Below, one piece after another: positions 17,801 through 26,485 of a DNA stretch of 56,030 bases (position 1 is the first letter of the stretch; every line of letters begins with the position of its first letter). Origin of the DNA: Bacteroidaceae bacterium (GTDB taxonomy: Bacteria; Bacteroidota; Bacteroidia; Bacteroidales; Bacteroidaceae). The stretch lies in the NCBI GenBank assembly GCA_017541025.1, contig JAFXZY010000059.1, positions 1 to 56,030 of the forward strand, given 5' to 3'. Both the position numbers and the translations under genes were made by a program. Below the pieces are notes generated by a model. That model did no database searches. It had not been told where the DNA came from and was given only the letters and a program-made list of their open reading frames with translations.

Positions 17801-18394
17801 ATGATAATAAAGGAACTGTGTAGTATCATTATCTAACCTGATCTGATTAGAAATAGAATTAATTTCATCGTGAGCCAAAGAGTCCTGTCCAAGATAATAA
17901 TAATAGGTAGAAGAAACTATGTGTAATTCCGTATTGGCATAATGAACCCTACGCAATTGGTGTTCGGAAAGGTCATTGATACGCTCATTTATTCTTGCCA
18001 ATCTCTTAAGAGCACTATTTCTGCATCTGAAGAATTCATAACCATTTCCTATACGTTGCATCACTTTCATCATCATAACATCAGAACAAAGCAGTTCTAT
18101 CTGGTTACGAGATTGGTTTAAGACTTTCTTGAGCAAACGAATGGAATGGTCATACTTCATCTGCTGATAATAAACATATGCAAGATTGTTTATTGCTTCG
18201 TTTCTCCCATCTTCGTAATTAATTGAGAAAGCATAAGCCTTTTTTGCAGCAAGATATGAAGAATCTATATTGGAATACCTCGTCTCATAAGATATAGTGT
18301 TATAGTAATCCGCAGAATTTAGTTCTTTGGATTCATTACTTCTGCAACAAACGAGCAGAAGGACTATAGATATGATAGAAAATAAGTTCCTCAA
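14837..18394 (-). CDS. Tandem sensor-kinase-like protein, DUF5112/DUF5113 type
   Basis: This 1185-residue membrane protein is built from two sensor units. Unit 1 has a lipoprotein-like signal (LLLVCC, Cys16/17), TPR-like helices at about 40-390, a membrane helix at 411-431, and a HATPase with N-box TLTDNARKF (611-619), DTGIG (643-647), GFGFG (675-679) and GKGSRFWF (709-716). Unit 2 follows without a break: membrane helix at about 721-738, short periplasmic TPR-like region to 835, membrane helix at 836-857, coiled coil, then STIKHETMYYPAR with candidate phospho-acceptor His985, and an ATPase-like end lacking the glycine boxes. No H-box precedes the canonical HATPase. The build matches Bacteroides proteins labelled DUF5112/DUF5113. 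Its response regulator follows. Confidence 0.82.
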   Translation of the reverse strand: MRNLFSIISIVLLLVCCRSNESKELNSADYYNTISYETRYSNIDSSYLAAKKAYAFSINYEDGRNEAINNLAYVYYQQMKYDHSIRLLKKVLNQSRNQIELLCSDVMMMKVMQRIGNGYEFFRCRNSALKRLARINERINDLSEHQLRRVHYANTELHIVSSTYYYYLGQDSLAHDEINSISNQIRLDNDTTQFLYYHYMLGSGGLIKGNKPDVKLQELDHLLRAYTLSKAKGITYFEANSLQSFAEMLIDSFSVSIIKQYRKDAYNYIKDQVLDESITDSVEIQRALPLALASKSLRLFVKYKDLFQTACLYRTLGDIYFSDGSYQKAYQNYVAALSLVHSQQKRSSKSIIAWMAGIHERLSLSYSSIGNKALSDYHRNIYLDLLDYSRQNKELDIRKENLSKEVRDVHVGIGVFILLMLLISVLIVLYIHRIKNHITSQYATLLSIRESERFIYATKVMDRYTEAQEDNIEALTDQLNISKLHIVEYINGNIIRRAKVSLVYAIVPYLNRILAETHRMKSEGKSSIFRLTYIRELTAEITRINDVLTEWIKMQKGLLNLHISTFPLDNILSILRLNTFTYENKEITLIVPTTELKVKADEALTLFMVNTLTDNARKFTDAGGKIEITLNATDEYVEIGIQDTGIGLSEDDVTTLNNSNVYDSSHLGISNDNKGFGFGIMNCKGIINKYKKTSSKFAVCDFGVESVLGKGSRFWFRLPRALCLILSFVLSVSTFAVSERYSSLFDSTYIANVEGRYEDALRYADSALKMPEIMHDTISIVQFRNEMAIASQALNRWDDYRFNNDECVRLHWLYSQDTSLASYCRQMEEAKYDSSVLFVLLAISCFVILCLIYNVFLKDRIRNRKRIVFLCRNFDSTLEKISAHVSELENLPKSRESEVIRLNTDFIREITAKRDKLLSVIYDDNYLTGVIQDFYADIINNLNKINALETDITQLTEQNYKTSFEEDRLYVMNQVLDNSLSTIKHETMYYPARIDQMAQAMQEHADNIVAVEELDNLVQYYKELYLLLYEQANRQLLQSNFRSQLVNCMEIAVYAKKKIDAINAKENKSVLFEASQVDKGVCCDKNLLKILVDNILMANKDAAQSLKVSFLPDNNIMNVLFTFGNIHKEQDELDNLFSPSKENFPYYIVRQIIREHDARYGYPGLRLVALQTEDGFTIHFSLLCK

Positions 18395-18412
18395 GTTATA
18401 ATCATTACAGTA

Positions 18413-19117
18413 TTAATGTGTGAAAGCATAGTATATACCAGCGCAAACAATGAATAATAGCGTTGCTAAAAATACAATATGCAATATTAAGAAATCTTTC
18501 TTCATATATCCGGTTGAAGTAAATAATGAAGAATATCTACTTCTATGAAAACAAAATCTCTTTATTAATATTTGATAGATGTAGTAAAATAACAGAGCTA
18601 TAAGACTACCAGATACCATACCGGCAAGAATGTCACCAGGGTAATGAAGTCCCAGATAAATTCTACTATATGAAGATAGTATTGCCCATGAGAACAGGAC
18701 AGCCGTAGTTCTTGCATTCTTGAAAATCAAAGAAAAGTACAGGGCAACAGCAAATGTGTTTGTAGCATGACCAGATATAAAGCCATATAAACTGCCTCGA
18801 TAGTTACTTGCCATATCCACAAGATTAGCTAATGACGGATCTTGAGAAGGCCTGAGCCGATGAAAAAATGGTTTACAAAAACCACTTGAAAACTGGTCGG
18901 TAGCTACAACTAACAGAACTGTTAAACCAAGTAGTATAAGACATCGCCTGGTATAATTATTCTTTAATACGACATATAACATGCAAACAAAAAGCGGAAT
19001 CCATGTAGAAGTTTTAGTTAATGTCAAAAAGAAACCATCAATGAATAACGAATCACTTCCGTTCAAGAAGAGCAACAAGGACTTGTCAAACTCAATTAAT
19101 TGGTCTAAAATACTCAT
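18413..19117 (-). CDS. PAP2-family membrane phosphatase
   Basis: This 234-residue inner-membrane protein has about six helices. All three parts of the PAP2 acid-phosphatase signature are present: KPFFHRLRP (K-x6-RP), SGH in FISGHATN, and SRIYLGLHYPGD (SR-x5-H-x3-D). Such enzymes dephosphorylate undecaprenyl diphosphate, phosphatidic acid or lipid A on the periplasmic face. Which one applies here cannot be told. It lies 7 bases after batE and 18 bases before the sensor kinase, so it is in the same run of transcription. Confidence 0.92.
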   Translation of the reverse strand: MSILDQLIEFDKSLLLFLNGSDSLFIDGFFLTLTKTSTWIPLFVCMLYVVLKNNYTRRCLILLGLTVLLVVATDQFSSGFCKPFFHRLRPSQDPSLANLVDMASNYRGSLYGFISGHATNTFAVALYFSLIFKNARTTAVLFSWAILSSYSRIYLGLHYPGDILAGMVSGSLIALLFYYIYQILIKRFCFHRSRYSSLFTSTGYMKKDFLILHIVFLATLLFIVCAGIYYAFTH

Positions 19118-19124
19118 AATACAA

Positions 19125-19883
19125 TTATATTAATTCAAGGGTATTCTTTTGTATCCATCCTATCTTGCCATCGGCAATTTGTATTTCAAGCCAGTCTTTC
19201 ATACTGGAGTCTTTTATTTCCACACGAGTTCCTTCGTGAATTACAAAAAGATCACTGCCACTCTCCGTTGGAGTACTTTTAACTGTTACAGCTGGGGCCA
19301 TAATAACACCATTGACATGATTCCTTGCCAATGAACGTTGTTGGTAAGCGCAAATATTTCCTATGATACACAATACTATACATAAAATAGACATGAAAAG
19401 ACCTATCTTACGCAGAGATAAAATATTGGAAAAGAAAAACAATGATACAAAGACAAAAGAAAAAATAAACAAAGATATACATACAATGCTCCAACTTTTG
19501 AGACTCATTAAATTAACCAGTTTCTTGAATAAAGAAACAATAATCATCTCATGCCTTGGTGTAATCTTATCGATTGTTTTATTTCGAACTAATACTAGAT
19601 TGAACTGTACATCTTCGTCACTTGGATTGAGTCGTGAAGCACGCTCTAACCATAGAATGCTCTTTGCTATATTATCTGTTCTGTAATAAGAGCAGCCCAA
19701 ATTATAGAAAATCTTATAGTTTGTCGTTTTTTGGGCAATCTTTTCATATAACTTGATAGCTTTATCATATTGCTCATGTGAATAAGCGGAATCCGCCTGA
19801 GCTTTCAATGAAACATTGTCATTTGCATAAGTATTTAATGCAAACGATATTAAACAGGATAATATTATGATATATTGTTTCAT
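19125..19883 (-). CDS. batE: BatE: TPR, membrane and SH3 protein
   Basis: This 252-residue protein has a signal peptide (1-20), TPR units at about 25-100 (YNLGCSYYRTDNIAKSILWLERA), two membrane helices at about 133-180, and an SH3-like domain at the C-terminus (VKSTPTESGSDLFVIHEGTRVEI, ending with WLEIQIADGKIGWI in the final part). This order is that of BatE, the last member of the Bacteroides aerotolerance cluster. It lies 9 bases after batD. The role of the Bat proteins in oxygen tolerance was shown genetically in Bacteroides fragilis. The exact biochemistry is unknown. Confidence 0.9.
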   Translation of the reverse strand: MKQYIIILSCLISFALNTYANDNVSLKAQADSAYSHEQYDKAIKLYEKIAQKTTNYKIFYNLGCSYYRTDNIAKSILWLERASRLNPSDEDVQFNLVLVRNKTIDKITPRHEMIIVSLFKKLVNLMSLKSWSIVCISLFIFSFVFVSLFFFSNILSLRKIGLFMSILCIVLCIIGNICAYQQRSLARNHVNGVIMAPAVTVKSTPTESGSDLFVIHEGTRVEIKDSSMKDWLEIQIADGKIGWIQKNTLELI

Positions 19884-19892
19884 ATAGTAATC

Positions 19893-21737
19893 TTATTTCT
19901 TTTTAATTGCAGAATCAAGTTCGTTAATAACATTAGATGCAGAGGCGTATATCTTCTCCATTGTAGCATCAGGATCACCTGGCGCATAACGGGCAAACTC
20001 ACATTCACTAATAATATTCATGTACGAATCAACCAAATTCTGTTCTACTCCAAATGACTGTAATGAAGCACTTACATTCTCTTTGTTCAAATCAGACTTC
20101 TGAATATTCAGCTTATCACCGGCATATCCTAAAAGGGCCTTCATTACTTCGTCGAAAAATGCTTCGCTCTGGTGCTGTTTCATCAGTTTAGATGCTGTCT
20201 TCAGGCGTTTAGATGCTGCTTTGCTCGCCCTCAGAACACGCATTCCTGATATATCTCTACTCTTTTTAATTTGTCTGTTAAAAAGAACCAATAACAGGAC
20301 AAACAAACAAAAAGAAATAACATAATACATCCAATAGGACATACTACCGAAGAACAAACTCCCCGATTCAGAATTACCGATATTACCTAATTTGATATAT
20401 CTGATATCATTATTCAAAACCTTAAGATCTTCTTGTTCGTGATAATTGGTCGAACCTGTAGTTTTTGATTTGGCAACAGCAATAGTGAATGAATCAGTCT
20501 TAAGAGTCTTATATGATTGAGCTTCTGGATCAAAGTAACAAAATTCAACAGGTGCAATATTAAATTTCCCACCATGCCGGGGAACTACCACATAATCATA
20601 TACAACATTACCCTTAGCGCCTAAGGATGTATTTGTAGTCTTATCTGAGACCTTTGGATCATAAATTTCAAAATCTTGAGGGAAATTAACTTTAGGTGCC
20701 TTCATCAACTTCATGTTGCCTTGACCACTAACTGTCAGACGGAGCGTTGCAGCATCATTAGCGTTAACCTGTTCTGGAGTAAGTTGTCCCGATATGGTAT
20801 ATTTGCCTACGGCGCCGGCAAAGTTAGCAGGTTTTGGCGTGGGTAAAGGTAAAACTTCAATCTCTATAGCAGGTGCAACAATACTCTTTTTAACAATCTG
20901 GGAAAGGGAGCCGCCGCCAAAGAAAACATCAAATGGATCCATGCTGGTATTTTGGATCTCAACCTGAGAGTCAAAAGTAATACTAGGTACCTTCAGCTTT
21001 CCTGTTTTTTGGGGAAACAGGACATACTGTCGCCAAATGGCAGTTCCGTAATTTCTTCCATTGACACGTTCATATTTTAATGACATCTGGGCTTTGGAAT
21101 CCACTTCTTGAACATGAAAGCCATCAAGTTGAGGCATCTCACCGGCAATCTGCTGAATATTAACAAGAGTATAAAGTTTATATGTTAAAAGAACTGCTTC
21201 CTGCTCATATATTTTCCGTTTAGAAGCAGATACTGTCATATAAAGTTCTTTACCTCCTATATCAGATGCACTTACCTGGTTTCTTTGGCGGGACGAACCA
21301 TTGTTTTGTTGTCTATTTGTTTGCGATTGTTGGTTGTTGCCCTGTGCATGAACACTGGAGGGTAATACCTCTATTACAGAGGTTCCACTCTTATATGTTT
21401 TACCACCCACCTTAATGGCGGCTGCAGGAAGAGTGAATTTTCCCTCTTCTGTTGCAAGAACCGTATATGTAAACGTTAACGAACTGCTTTGAGTGGTTTT
21501 CCCGTTTATCATGGAAATACTGGTTGAACTACTGGTGCTTGGTCCATATACGACGTTAAAACCGGGAAATTCACCAACCTGAATATCTTCTACATCCTGT
21601 GTGTTAGCCACATAACTTACTCTAATTCTTCTGCCAACTTCTGTTTGAGCTGGTGCCTGTATCTTCAACGTTATTTGTGCAGAAACAAATTCTGTAATAA
21701 TGAATAAGAGTGAAAATATGGAGTATAATCTTTTCAT
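19893..21737 (-). CDS. batD: BatD: exported aerotolerance protein
   Basis: This 614-residue protein starts with a signal peptide ending FVSAQ, followed by several beta-rich domains of the BatD type (VGRRIRVSYVANTQDVEDI, QSSSLTFTYTVLATEEGKFTL). A membrane helix lies at about 465-485 (SYWMYYVISFCLFVLLLVLF) and a cytoplasmic helical tail follows. A Gln/Asn-rich stretch near residues 130-150 separates two beta domains. ATG at 21737 is chosen because it gives a standard signal peptide. An ATG at 21755, overlapping the batC stop, would add six residues and is also possible. Confidence 0.9.
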   Translation of the reverse strand: MKRLYSIFSLLFIITEFVSAQITLKIQAPAQTEVGRRIRVSYVANTQDVEDIQVGEFPGFNVVYGPSTSSSTSISMINGKTTQSSSLTFTYTVLATEEGKFTLPAAAIKVGGKTYKSGTSVIEVLPSSVHAQGNNQQSQTNRQQNNGSSRQRNQVSASDIGGKELYMTVSASKRKIYEQEAVLLTYKLYTLVNIQQIAGEMPQLDGFHVQEVDSKAQMSLKYERVNGRNYGTAIWRQYVLFPQKTGKLKVPSITFDSQVEIQNTSMDPFDVFFGGGSLSQIVKKSIVAPAIEIEVLPLPTPKPANFAGAVGKYTISGQLTPEQVNANDAATLRLTVSGQGNMKLMKAPKVNFPQDFEIYDPKVSDKTTNTSLGAKGNVVYDYVVVPRHGGKFNIAPVEFCYFDPEAQSYKTLKTDSFTIAVAKSKTTGSTNYHEQEDLKVLNNDIRYIKLGNIGNSESGSLFFGSMSYWMYYVISFCLFVLLLVLFNRQIKKSRDISGMRVLRASKAASKRLKTASKLMKQHQSEAFFDEVMKALLGYAGDKLNIQKSDLNKENVSASLQSFGVEQNLVDSYMNIISECEFARYAPGDPDATMEKIYASASNVINELDSAIKKK

Positions 21738-21748
21738 GTTAAAATAGT

Positions 21749-22456
21749 TTACCATTGTTTTTGAAGATGCTTTCTTTGTGGTTGCTGAAGCGCACGTTGC
21801 ATTTTCTCCTGAGTGGACTTCTCATCTTGCATAGCAGCCTTTAGCATCTGCTCTGCATTTTCTTTACTCATATCAGGTTTTTGTTCTTCTTGCTGGTTTT
21901 GTTTGTTCTGTTTGTTCTGCTTTTCTTGTTCCTGTTTATCTTGCTCTTGCTTGTCTTGCTTGTCTTGCTTGTCTTGCTTGTCTTTCTGATCTTGCTGCTG
22001 ATTCTGATTATCCTGTCCGCCGCCATTCTTTTTTAACATATAGAGGCAGAGAGCATAATTGTATCTGGTCTCATCGCATGCGGGATTGTTTCGCAACGAG
22101 TTCTGGTAGAATGCAAGAGCCTTATCATATTGTTTTGCAGACTGTAATAAAACTCCCATATTATGGTAAATTTTAGACAGTCGCATTTTATTACGCTCAA
22201 ACTTAGTTGCAGTATCATATTCTTTCAGGGCATCTTCTGCTTTATTTTGATACATGAGAGCATTGCCTAAGTTAAAATGTGCAATAGCATTGGTGTTATC
22301 GGCCTCTATCGCTTTTTGATACTCAACCTGCGCTTTTGCAAATAAAGTATCTCTCATTAGACGGTTTCCTCTTCTTACATGGTCTCTATCGTTCTGTGCA
22401 ATAATACACAGACAAGAAACAAAGCATATAAATATAGATATAATTCTATTTGACAT
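21749..22456 (-). CDS. batC: BatC: TPR protein with Lys/Gln-rich tail
   Basis: This 235-residue protein has a signal peptide (1-21, ending IIAQ), three TPR units at about 25-140 (AKAQVEYQKAIEADNTNAIA, SKIYHNMGVLLQSAKQYDKA) and a highly charged tail. The tail holds repeated KQD, KQE and KQN triplets from about 163 to 195. A longer frame exists upstream, but ATG at 22456 gives the signal peptide and overlaps the batB stop by 11 bases. TPR proteins in this cluster probably scaffold the VWA proteins BatA and BatB at the membrane. Confidence 0.9.
   Translation of the reverse strand: MSNRIISIFICFVSCLCIIAQNDRDHVRRGNRLMRDTLFAKAQVEYQKAIEADNTNAIAHFNLGNALMYQNKAEDALKEYDTATKFERNKMRLSKIYHNMGVLLQSAKQYDKALAFYQNSLRNNPACDETRYNYALCLYMLKKNGGGQDNQNQQQDQKDKQDKQDKQDKQEQDKQEQEKQNKQNKQNQQEEQKPDMSKENAEQMLKAAMQDEKSTQEKMQRALQQPQRKHLQKQW
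21940..21988. repeat. 9-bp coding repeat in batC (KQD units)
   Basis: Tandem CTTGTCTTG-type 9-mers (plus strand) encode successive K-Q-D triplets, with degenerate KQE and KQN copies on either side. Changes in copy number would alter tail length without breaking the frame. Confidence 0.85.
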
Positions 22457-23483
22457 ATTCTCTATTCTTAAGAAGATTTGAAAATAATTTACGATGACTG
22501 CTGCGTTCCAGGAAGAACACATCAAGTATCAGGAACAAAATTCCAAGTATAATAAAACCCTGGAACTGCTCATCATATTCACTGTAAATTTGGCTTTCTA
22601 TCTTTGATTTTGACAGTTTATCCATCTGTTCAGACAACTTCTTTTGAGCAGAAGTACTATTGTCAACAAATATGTATGAACCATTACCTGCCCGTGCTAT
22701 CTCACGGCACATTTCTTCATTAAGCTTAGAAACAACCGTATTTCCCTCATCATCAATAATATACTGATTTGTGCCCGGAATGGGAATGGGAGCACCCAAT
22801 GGATCACCAATGCCTAAGAGATAAACTCTGATGCCAGCTTTTACGGCATCTTTGGCAGCTTCTATAGCACCTCCCTCATTGTCTTCACCATCAGTTATAA
22901 GGAAAATGGCCTTTGCGACATCTTCCTGTTGGGTGAAACTTTTACAACCTAAACGTATCGCTTCTGCAATATCTGTTCCCTGAACCGAAATCATAGATGG
23001 CAATATTGTCTCTAAGAACATCTTGGCACTTACATAATCGCTGGTTATTGGAATCTGAGTAAACGCCTGACCAGCAAAAACAATGAGTCCCACCTTATCA
23101 TCTTTCATACCATCCACCATATTGCTTATCATCATCTTTGCCTTTTCGAGCCTGTTAGGCTTAACATCCTCGGCATACATAGAGTTACTGACATCTAAAG
23201 CAATGATAGCCTCAATACCCATTCGCTCACGTTTATCTACCTTAGTACCAAACTGAGGACGAGCATAGGCTATGATAAACATAGACAGTGAAAGTATACA
23301 CAACCAGAACTTCAGTTCCGGCTTCCATACAGAGACATCTATCAATAAATCCTTAATAAGGCCTTTATCTCCAAACGACTTTAATTTATTACGCCTTCTG
23401 TAGGCAGCATAATAATGTACCAGTATTAAAAATATTAATACCAGAAAGATATATAAGTATTCAGGATATTCAAATCTAAGCAT
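22446..23483 (-). CDS. batB: BatB: VWA-domain membrane protein
   Basis: This 345-residue protein has membrane helices at about 8-27 and 59-75, a von Willebrand A domain (90-290) and a C-terminal helix at about 309-327. The MIDAS metal site is complete: DVSNS (Asp97, Ser99, Ser101), then QGTD and TDGED. BatA and BatB are paralogues, and such pairs probably form a metal-dependent adhesion module worked by the MoxR ATPase. It lies 14 bases after batA and overlaps batC. Confidence 0.93.
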   Translation of the reverse strand: MLRFEYPEYLYIFLVLIFLILVHYYAAYRRRNKLKSFGDKGLIKDLLIDVSVWKPELKFWLCILSLSMFIIAYARPQFGTKVDKRERMGIEAIIALDVSNSMYAEDVKPNRLEKAKMMISNMVDGMKDDKVGLIVFAGQAFTQIPITSDYVSAKMFLETILPSMISVQGTDIAEAIRLGCKSFTQQEDVAKAIFLITDGEDNEGGAIEAAKDAVKAGIRVYLLGIGDPLGAPIPIPGTNQYIIDDEGNTVVSKLNEEMCREIARAGNGSYIFVDNSTSAQKKLSEQMDKLSKSKIESQIYSEYDEQFQGFIILGILFLILDVFFLERSSHRKLFSNLLKNREYVK

Positions 23484-23497
23484 AAACTACAATATAT

Positions 23498-24496
23498 TTA
23501 TGGTATTCTTTGCAGATATGTATTCCTTAACAACAACTCCAATATTAAAGCTAAAAGGGAAAAGAAGATAAAAATGCCAAAAGCCTCATATCTTTTAGAG
23601 TACTTCTTCACATTCATCTTCGTCTTCTCCAATTTGTCAATTTCCTTGTAAACCTCAAAGAGTTTTTGTGTATTGGTAGCACGATAGAACTCTCCATCAG
23701 TTTTCTTTGCAATTGTAGCAAGAGTCTTCGTGTCAATCTCAACAGGAATATTAATGTATTCTATATGACCAGCAACAGGCATTGGATACCTTGCTGTTCC
23801 ATTTGTTCCAACTCCAATTGTATAAACACGAATACCATAAGTCTTTGCTATTTCAGCTGCTGTATTCGGACTTATTTGTCCCCTATTGTTTGTTCCGTCA
23901 GTCAACAGGATAATTACCTTGCTTTTAGCTTTACTGTCTTTCAGACGAGTAAGAGCATTTGCAATACCCATACCGATGGCTGTTCCGTCTTCTATCATTC
24001 CGTTTTGAGCCATATCAGCACGCATGCCATTCAGGAGGTTTAACAAAACTGCATGGTCAACAGTCATTGGACACTGGGTAAATGCTTCACCGGCAAATAA
24101 CGTTAAACCGATGTTATCATTCGGTCTGCCTGATATAAACTGGATAGCAACCTCTTTGGCAGCTTCAATTCGGTTGGGTTTCAAGTCTTCTGCCAACATA
24201 CTGGTACTGACATCCATACAAAGCATAATATCTATACCCTCTGTTTGCTTGGTACTCCAGTTGTTAGTGGTTTGAGGTCTTGCCAAAGCAATAACAGCAA
24301 GAACAAAGCATATTAGCCTCAACAAAAAGGGAAAGTGAAGCAAATAATTGCGTAAAGTCTTTGGCGCACGATACAATCCATTCAAACTACTTACTCTCAG
24401 TGAAGGAGTAGATTTCATATGTTGAAACAGATACCAGATAATATAAGGTATCAGTAACAATAATAGGAGAAAATATGCAGGAGATGCGAATGTCAT
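23498..24496 (-). CDS. batA: BatA: VWA-domain membrane protein
   Basis: This is a 332-residue paralogue of BatB with the same build: N-terminal membrane helices, VWA domain and C-terminal helix (FGIFIFFSLLALILELLL). MIDAS residues are intact (DVSTS at 94-98, DGTA and TDGTNN later). ATG at 24496 gives MTFASPAYFLLLL, typical of BatA. An ATG nine codons upstream lies within the previous gene and is less likely. The gene starts 10 bases after the preceding stop. Confidence 0.93.
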   Translation of the reverse strand: MTFASPAYFLLLLLLIPYIIWYLFQHMKSTPSLRVSSLNGLYRAPKTLRNYLLHFPFLLRLICFVLAVIALARPQTTNNWSTKQTEGIDIMLCMDVSTSMLAEDLKPNRIEAAKEVAIQFISGRPNDNIGLTLFAGEAFTQCPMTVDHAVLLNLLNGMRADMAQNGMIEDGTAIGMGIANALTRLKDSKAKSKVIILLTDGTNNRGQISPNTAAEIAKTYGIRVYTIGVGTNGTARYPMPVAGHIEYINIPVEIDTKTLATIAKKTDGEFYRATNTQKLFEVYKEIDKLEKTKMNVKKYSKRYEAFGIFIFFSLLALILELLLRNTYLQRIP

Positions 24497-24506
24497 AATT
24501 AAAATT

Positions 24507-25586
24507 TTATAGCAATATGTCAACTGAACGCCATATCAGCCAGCAAGTTAAACATACAGATATTACGATTAATACACCCATAATAATTCTCATGGCAAGA
24601 ACCTGATTCATTCTCTTCTTATCAGTTTCCTTTATAATTTCCGGTTCAGGTTTGGCATTGGGATCAACCTCTTGCTTTGTCTGGTTAATATACTCCAGAG
24701 CAGCAACGAGATTAGCGTCGTTTTCATTTATTAAGGTGTTATATTTTGCAAATTTAACAAGATCGGCTGTGGTGAAAATCTCACGCAACTCAGATAAAGC
24801 TTCTTCGTTATTATCCGATATCAAGCGGTTAATAATTTCAGTAGAGGTCATCTCCATGGCGTTGAATCCATAACGGTCTTTAATATACGTACGTAAGGTA
24901 TCAGTTAGCAAGGTATAATACTCCTTGCTATCTTCTTCTGCCCATTTCCTGTCGGCCTTAATGCGCTCAATCTCATTGATAGCAATTTTATGAGGTGGTA
25001 GAATTTTCTTCCTTCTGATAATTCTTACTATCGGCTTGCCTATTACAACGTGATAATACAGGACAACACAGATAATCAGCAAAAATATCACAACGAACGA
25101 ACCAAAAACAATCCACTTCCAGTCAATCCAGGCAAACGGGACATCCATAATACTATAGGGGGGGAAGAATCGGTCGGTATGTATTGTATCTACATCAACC
25201 GTATAAACCTTAATAGCCAGACTCTTGGATTTGTATTCTCTACCATCCACCTTAACCTCAAAAGGAGGCAAATAGTATAACGATGAATCCCATGCCGTAA
25301 TGGTGTAGCGCTGAATTATCTCCATCCGCTTTCCTTCATCAAGGACGTTCGTGTCAGGACGTTGTATATCTACAACCTCAATGTTAGAAATCAGTTGGTC
25401 TCCTTTCTTCAGCTCAGGCAACTGCAACTTCTGTTTTGCTCCCAAGGTTACACCTAAGGTAATATCTGTCTGTTCGCCAATAAAAAGTTGTAAGCTGTCT
25501 ACCTTTACATCTACAAGAACCTGTGCATTAATATTATACACAGGCAACATCATAGACAAGCAAAGTAGAATTCTATAAAAACGCAT
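24507..25586 (-). CDS. BatD-like exported protein of the moxR-bat cluster
   Basis: This 359-residue protein has a signal peptide (1-21, ending NINAQ), a beta-rich domain at about 25-130 with BatD-like phrasing (VDSLQLFIGEQTDITLGVTL), and a membrane helix near 158-180. A basic helical cytoplasmic region (KAINEIERIK-like segment through YTLLTDTLRTYI) follows, with a final membrane helix at about 335-355. The middle region YYTLLTDTLRTYIKDRYG is shared with DUF4381-type proteins found between DUF58 and batA. A partner role in the Bat complex is inferred from position. No enzyme motif is visible. Confidence 0.75.
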   Translation of the reverse strand: MRFYRILLCLSMMLPVYNINAQVLVDVKVDSLQLFIGEQTDITLGVTLGAKQKLQLPELKKGDQLISNIEVVDIQRPDTNVLDEGKRMEIIQRYTITAWDSSLYYLPPFEVKVDGREYKSKSLAIKVYTVDVDTIHTDRFFPPYSIMDVPFAWIDWKWIVFGSFVVIFLLIICVVLYYHVVIGKPIVRIIRRKKILPPHKIAINEIERIKADRKWAEEDSKEYYTLLTDTLRTYIKDRYGFNAMEMTSTEIINRLISDNNEEALSELREIFTTADLVKFAKYNTLINENDANLVAALEYINQTKQEVDPNAKPEPEIIKETDKKRMNQVLAMRIIMGVLIVISVCLTCWLIWRSVDILL

Positions 25587-25604
25587 AGTTATCTTCTTAT
25601 TTTA

Positions 25605-26474
25605 TTATCCTCTTTGCGCAAATAGCGACATCAGAGAACTAACATAATCCTGATCAGTTCGGATGCTTACAGAGTCCACATTACTTCTGTTGAAAGTATC
25701 TTTCAATTTCAGGTTCATATTTGTCCACCATCTGTGTTGGGCCTCTCTGACTTTCTTACTACTGGTGTCAACTATCAAATCTGCCCCCGTCTCTGCATCA
25801 CGCATCTTTATCAGACCAATATTAGGCAACTCTACAATTCTCTTATCATAGACTTGGATAGCTACTACATCATGTTTTCTGTTTGCAATGGACAAGGTCT
25901 GACAGAAATCATTTTTGTCGATAAAGTCACTAATAACAAAGGCCGTACAACGTCTCTTAATAGCTTGAGTCATATACTGAAGGGCAAAACCGACATCAGT
26001 TCTGCTGCTAACAGGCTTGAAATCGAGCAATTCACGAATAATATAAAGAATGTGTTTTCTACCTTTCTTCGGCGGAATAAACTTTTCTACTTTATCCGTG
26101 AAGAAAATCACTCCGATTTTATCATTATTCTGAATAGCAGAGAAAGCCAACGTTGCAGCAATTTCTGTTACCATTTCACGTTTGGTCTGCTTCTGTGTAC
26201 CAAAGTCAAGGCTTCCGCTGACATCGATTAATAGCATAACTGTCAGCTCACGCTCCTCTTCAAAAACCTTAACGTAAGGCTTGTTGAATCGGGCCGTAAC
26301 ATTCCATTCAATATCACGGATGTCGTCACCATATTGATATTCGCGCACTTCGCTGAAAGCCATACCACGTCCCTTAAATGCAGAGTGGTATTCGCCAGCA
26401 AAGATGTTGTTGCTCAAGCCCTTGGTCTTGATCTCAATCTGCCTTACTTTCTTTAAGATATCAGATGTATCCAC
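25605..26474 (-). CDS. DUF58 / VWA-like protein
   Basis: This 289-residue cytoplasmic protein has the DUF58 signature GRGMAFSEVREYQYGDDIRD followed by WNVTARFNKPYVK, and a VWA-like core (LLIDVSGSLDFG) retaining the DxSxS metal motif. In MoxR clusters it is the usual direct neighbour and probable client of the AAA+ ATPase. It lies 11 bases after moxR and 18 bases before the BatD-like gene. Confidence 0.93.
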   Translation of the reverse strand: MDTSDILKKVRQIEIKTKGLSNNIFAGEYHSAFKGRGMAFSEVREYQYGDDIRDIEWNVTARFNKPYVKVFEEERELTVMLLIDVSGSLDFGTQKQTKREMVTEIAATLAFSAIQNNDKIGVIFFTDKVEKFIPPKKGRKHILYIIRELLDFKPVSSRTDVGFALQYMTQAIKRRCTAFVISDFIDKNDFCQTLSIANRKHDVVAIQVYDKRIVELPNIGLIKMRDAETGADLIVDTSSKKVREAQHRWWTNMNLKLKDTFNRSNVDSVSIRTDQDYVSSLMSLFAQRG

Positions 26475-26485
26475 TGATAATAGAA

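Noticed and set aside
25734-26231. 165-codon plus-strand frame opposite DUF58
   Set aside because: Antisense to a conserved gene, no start context or family match.
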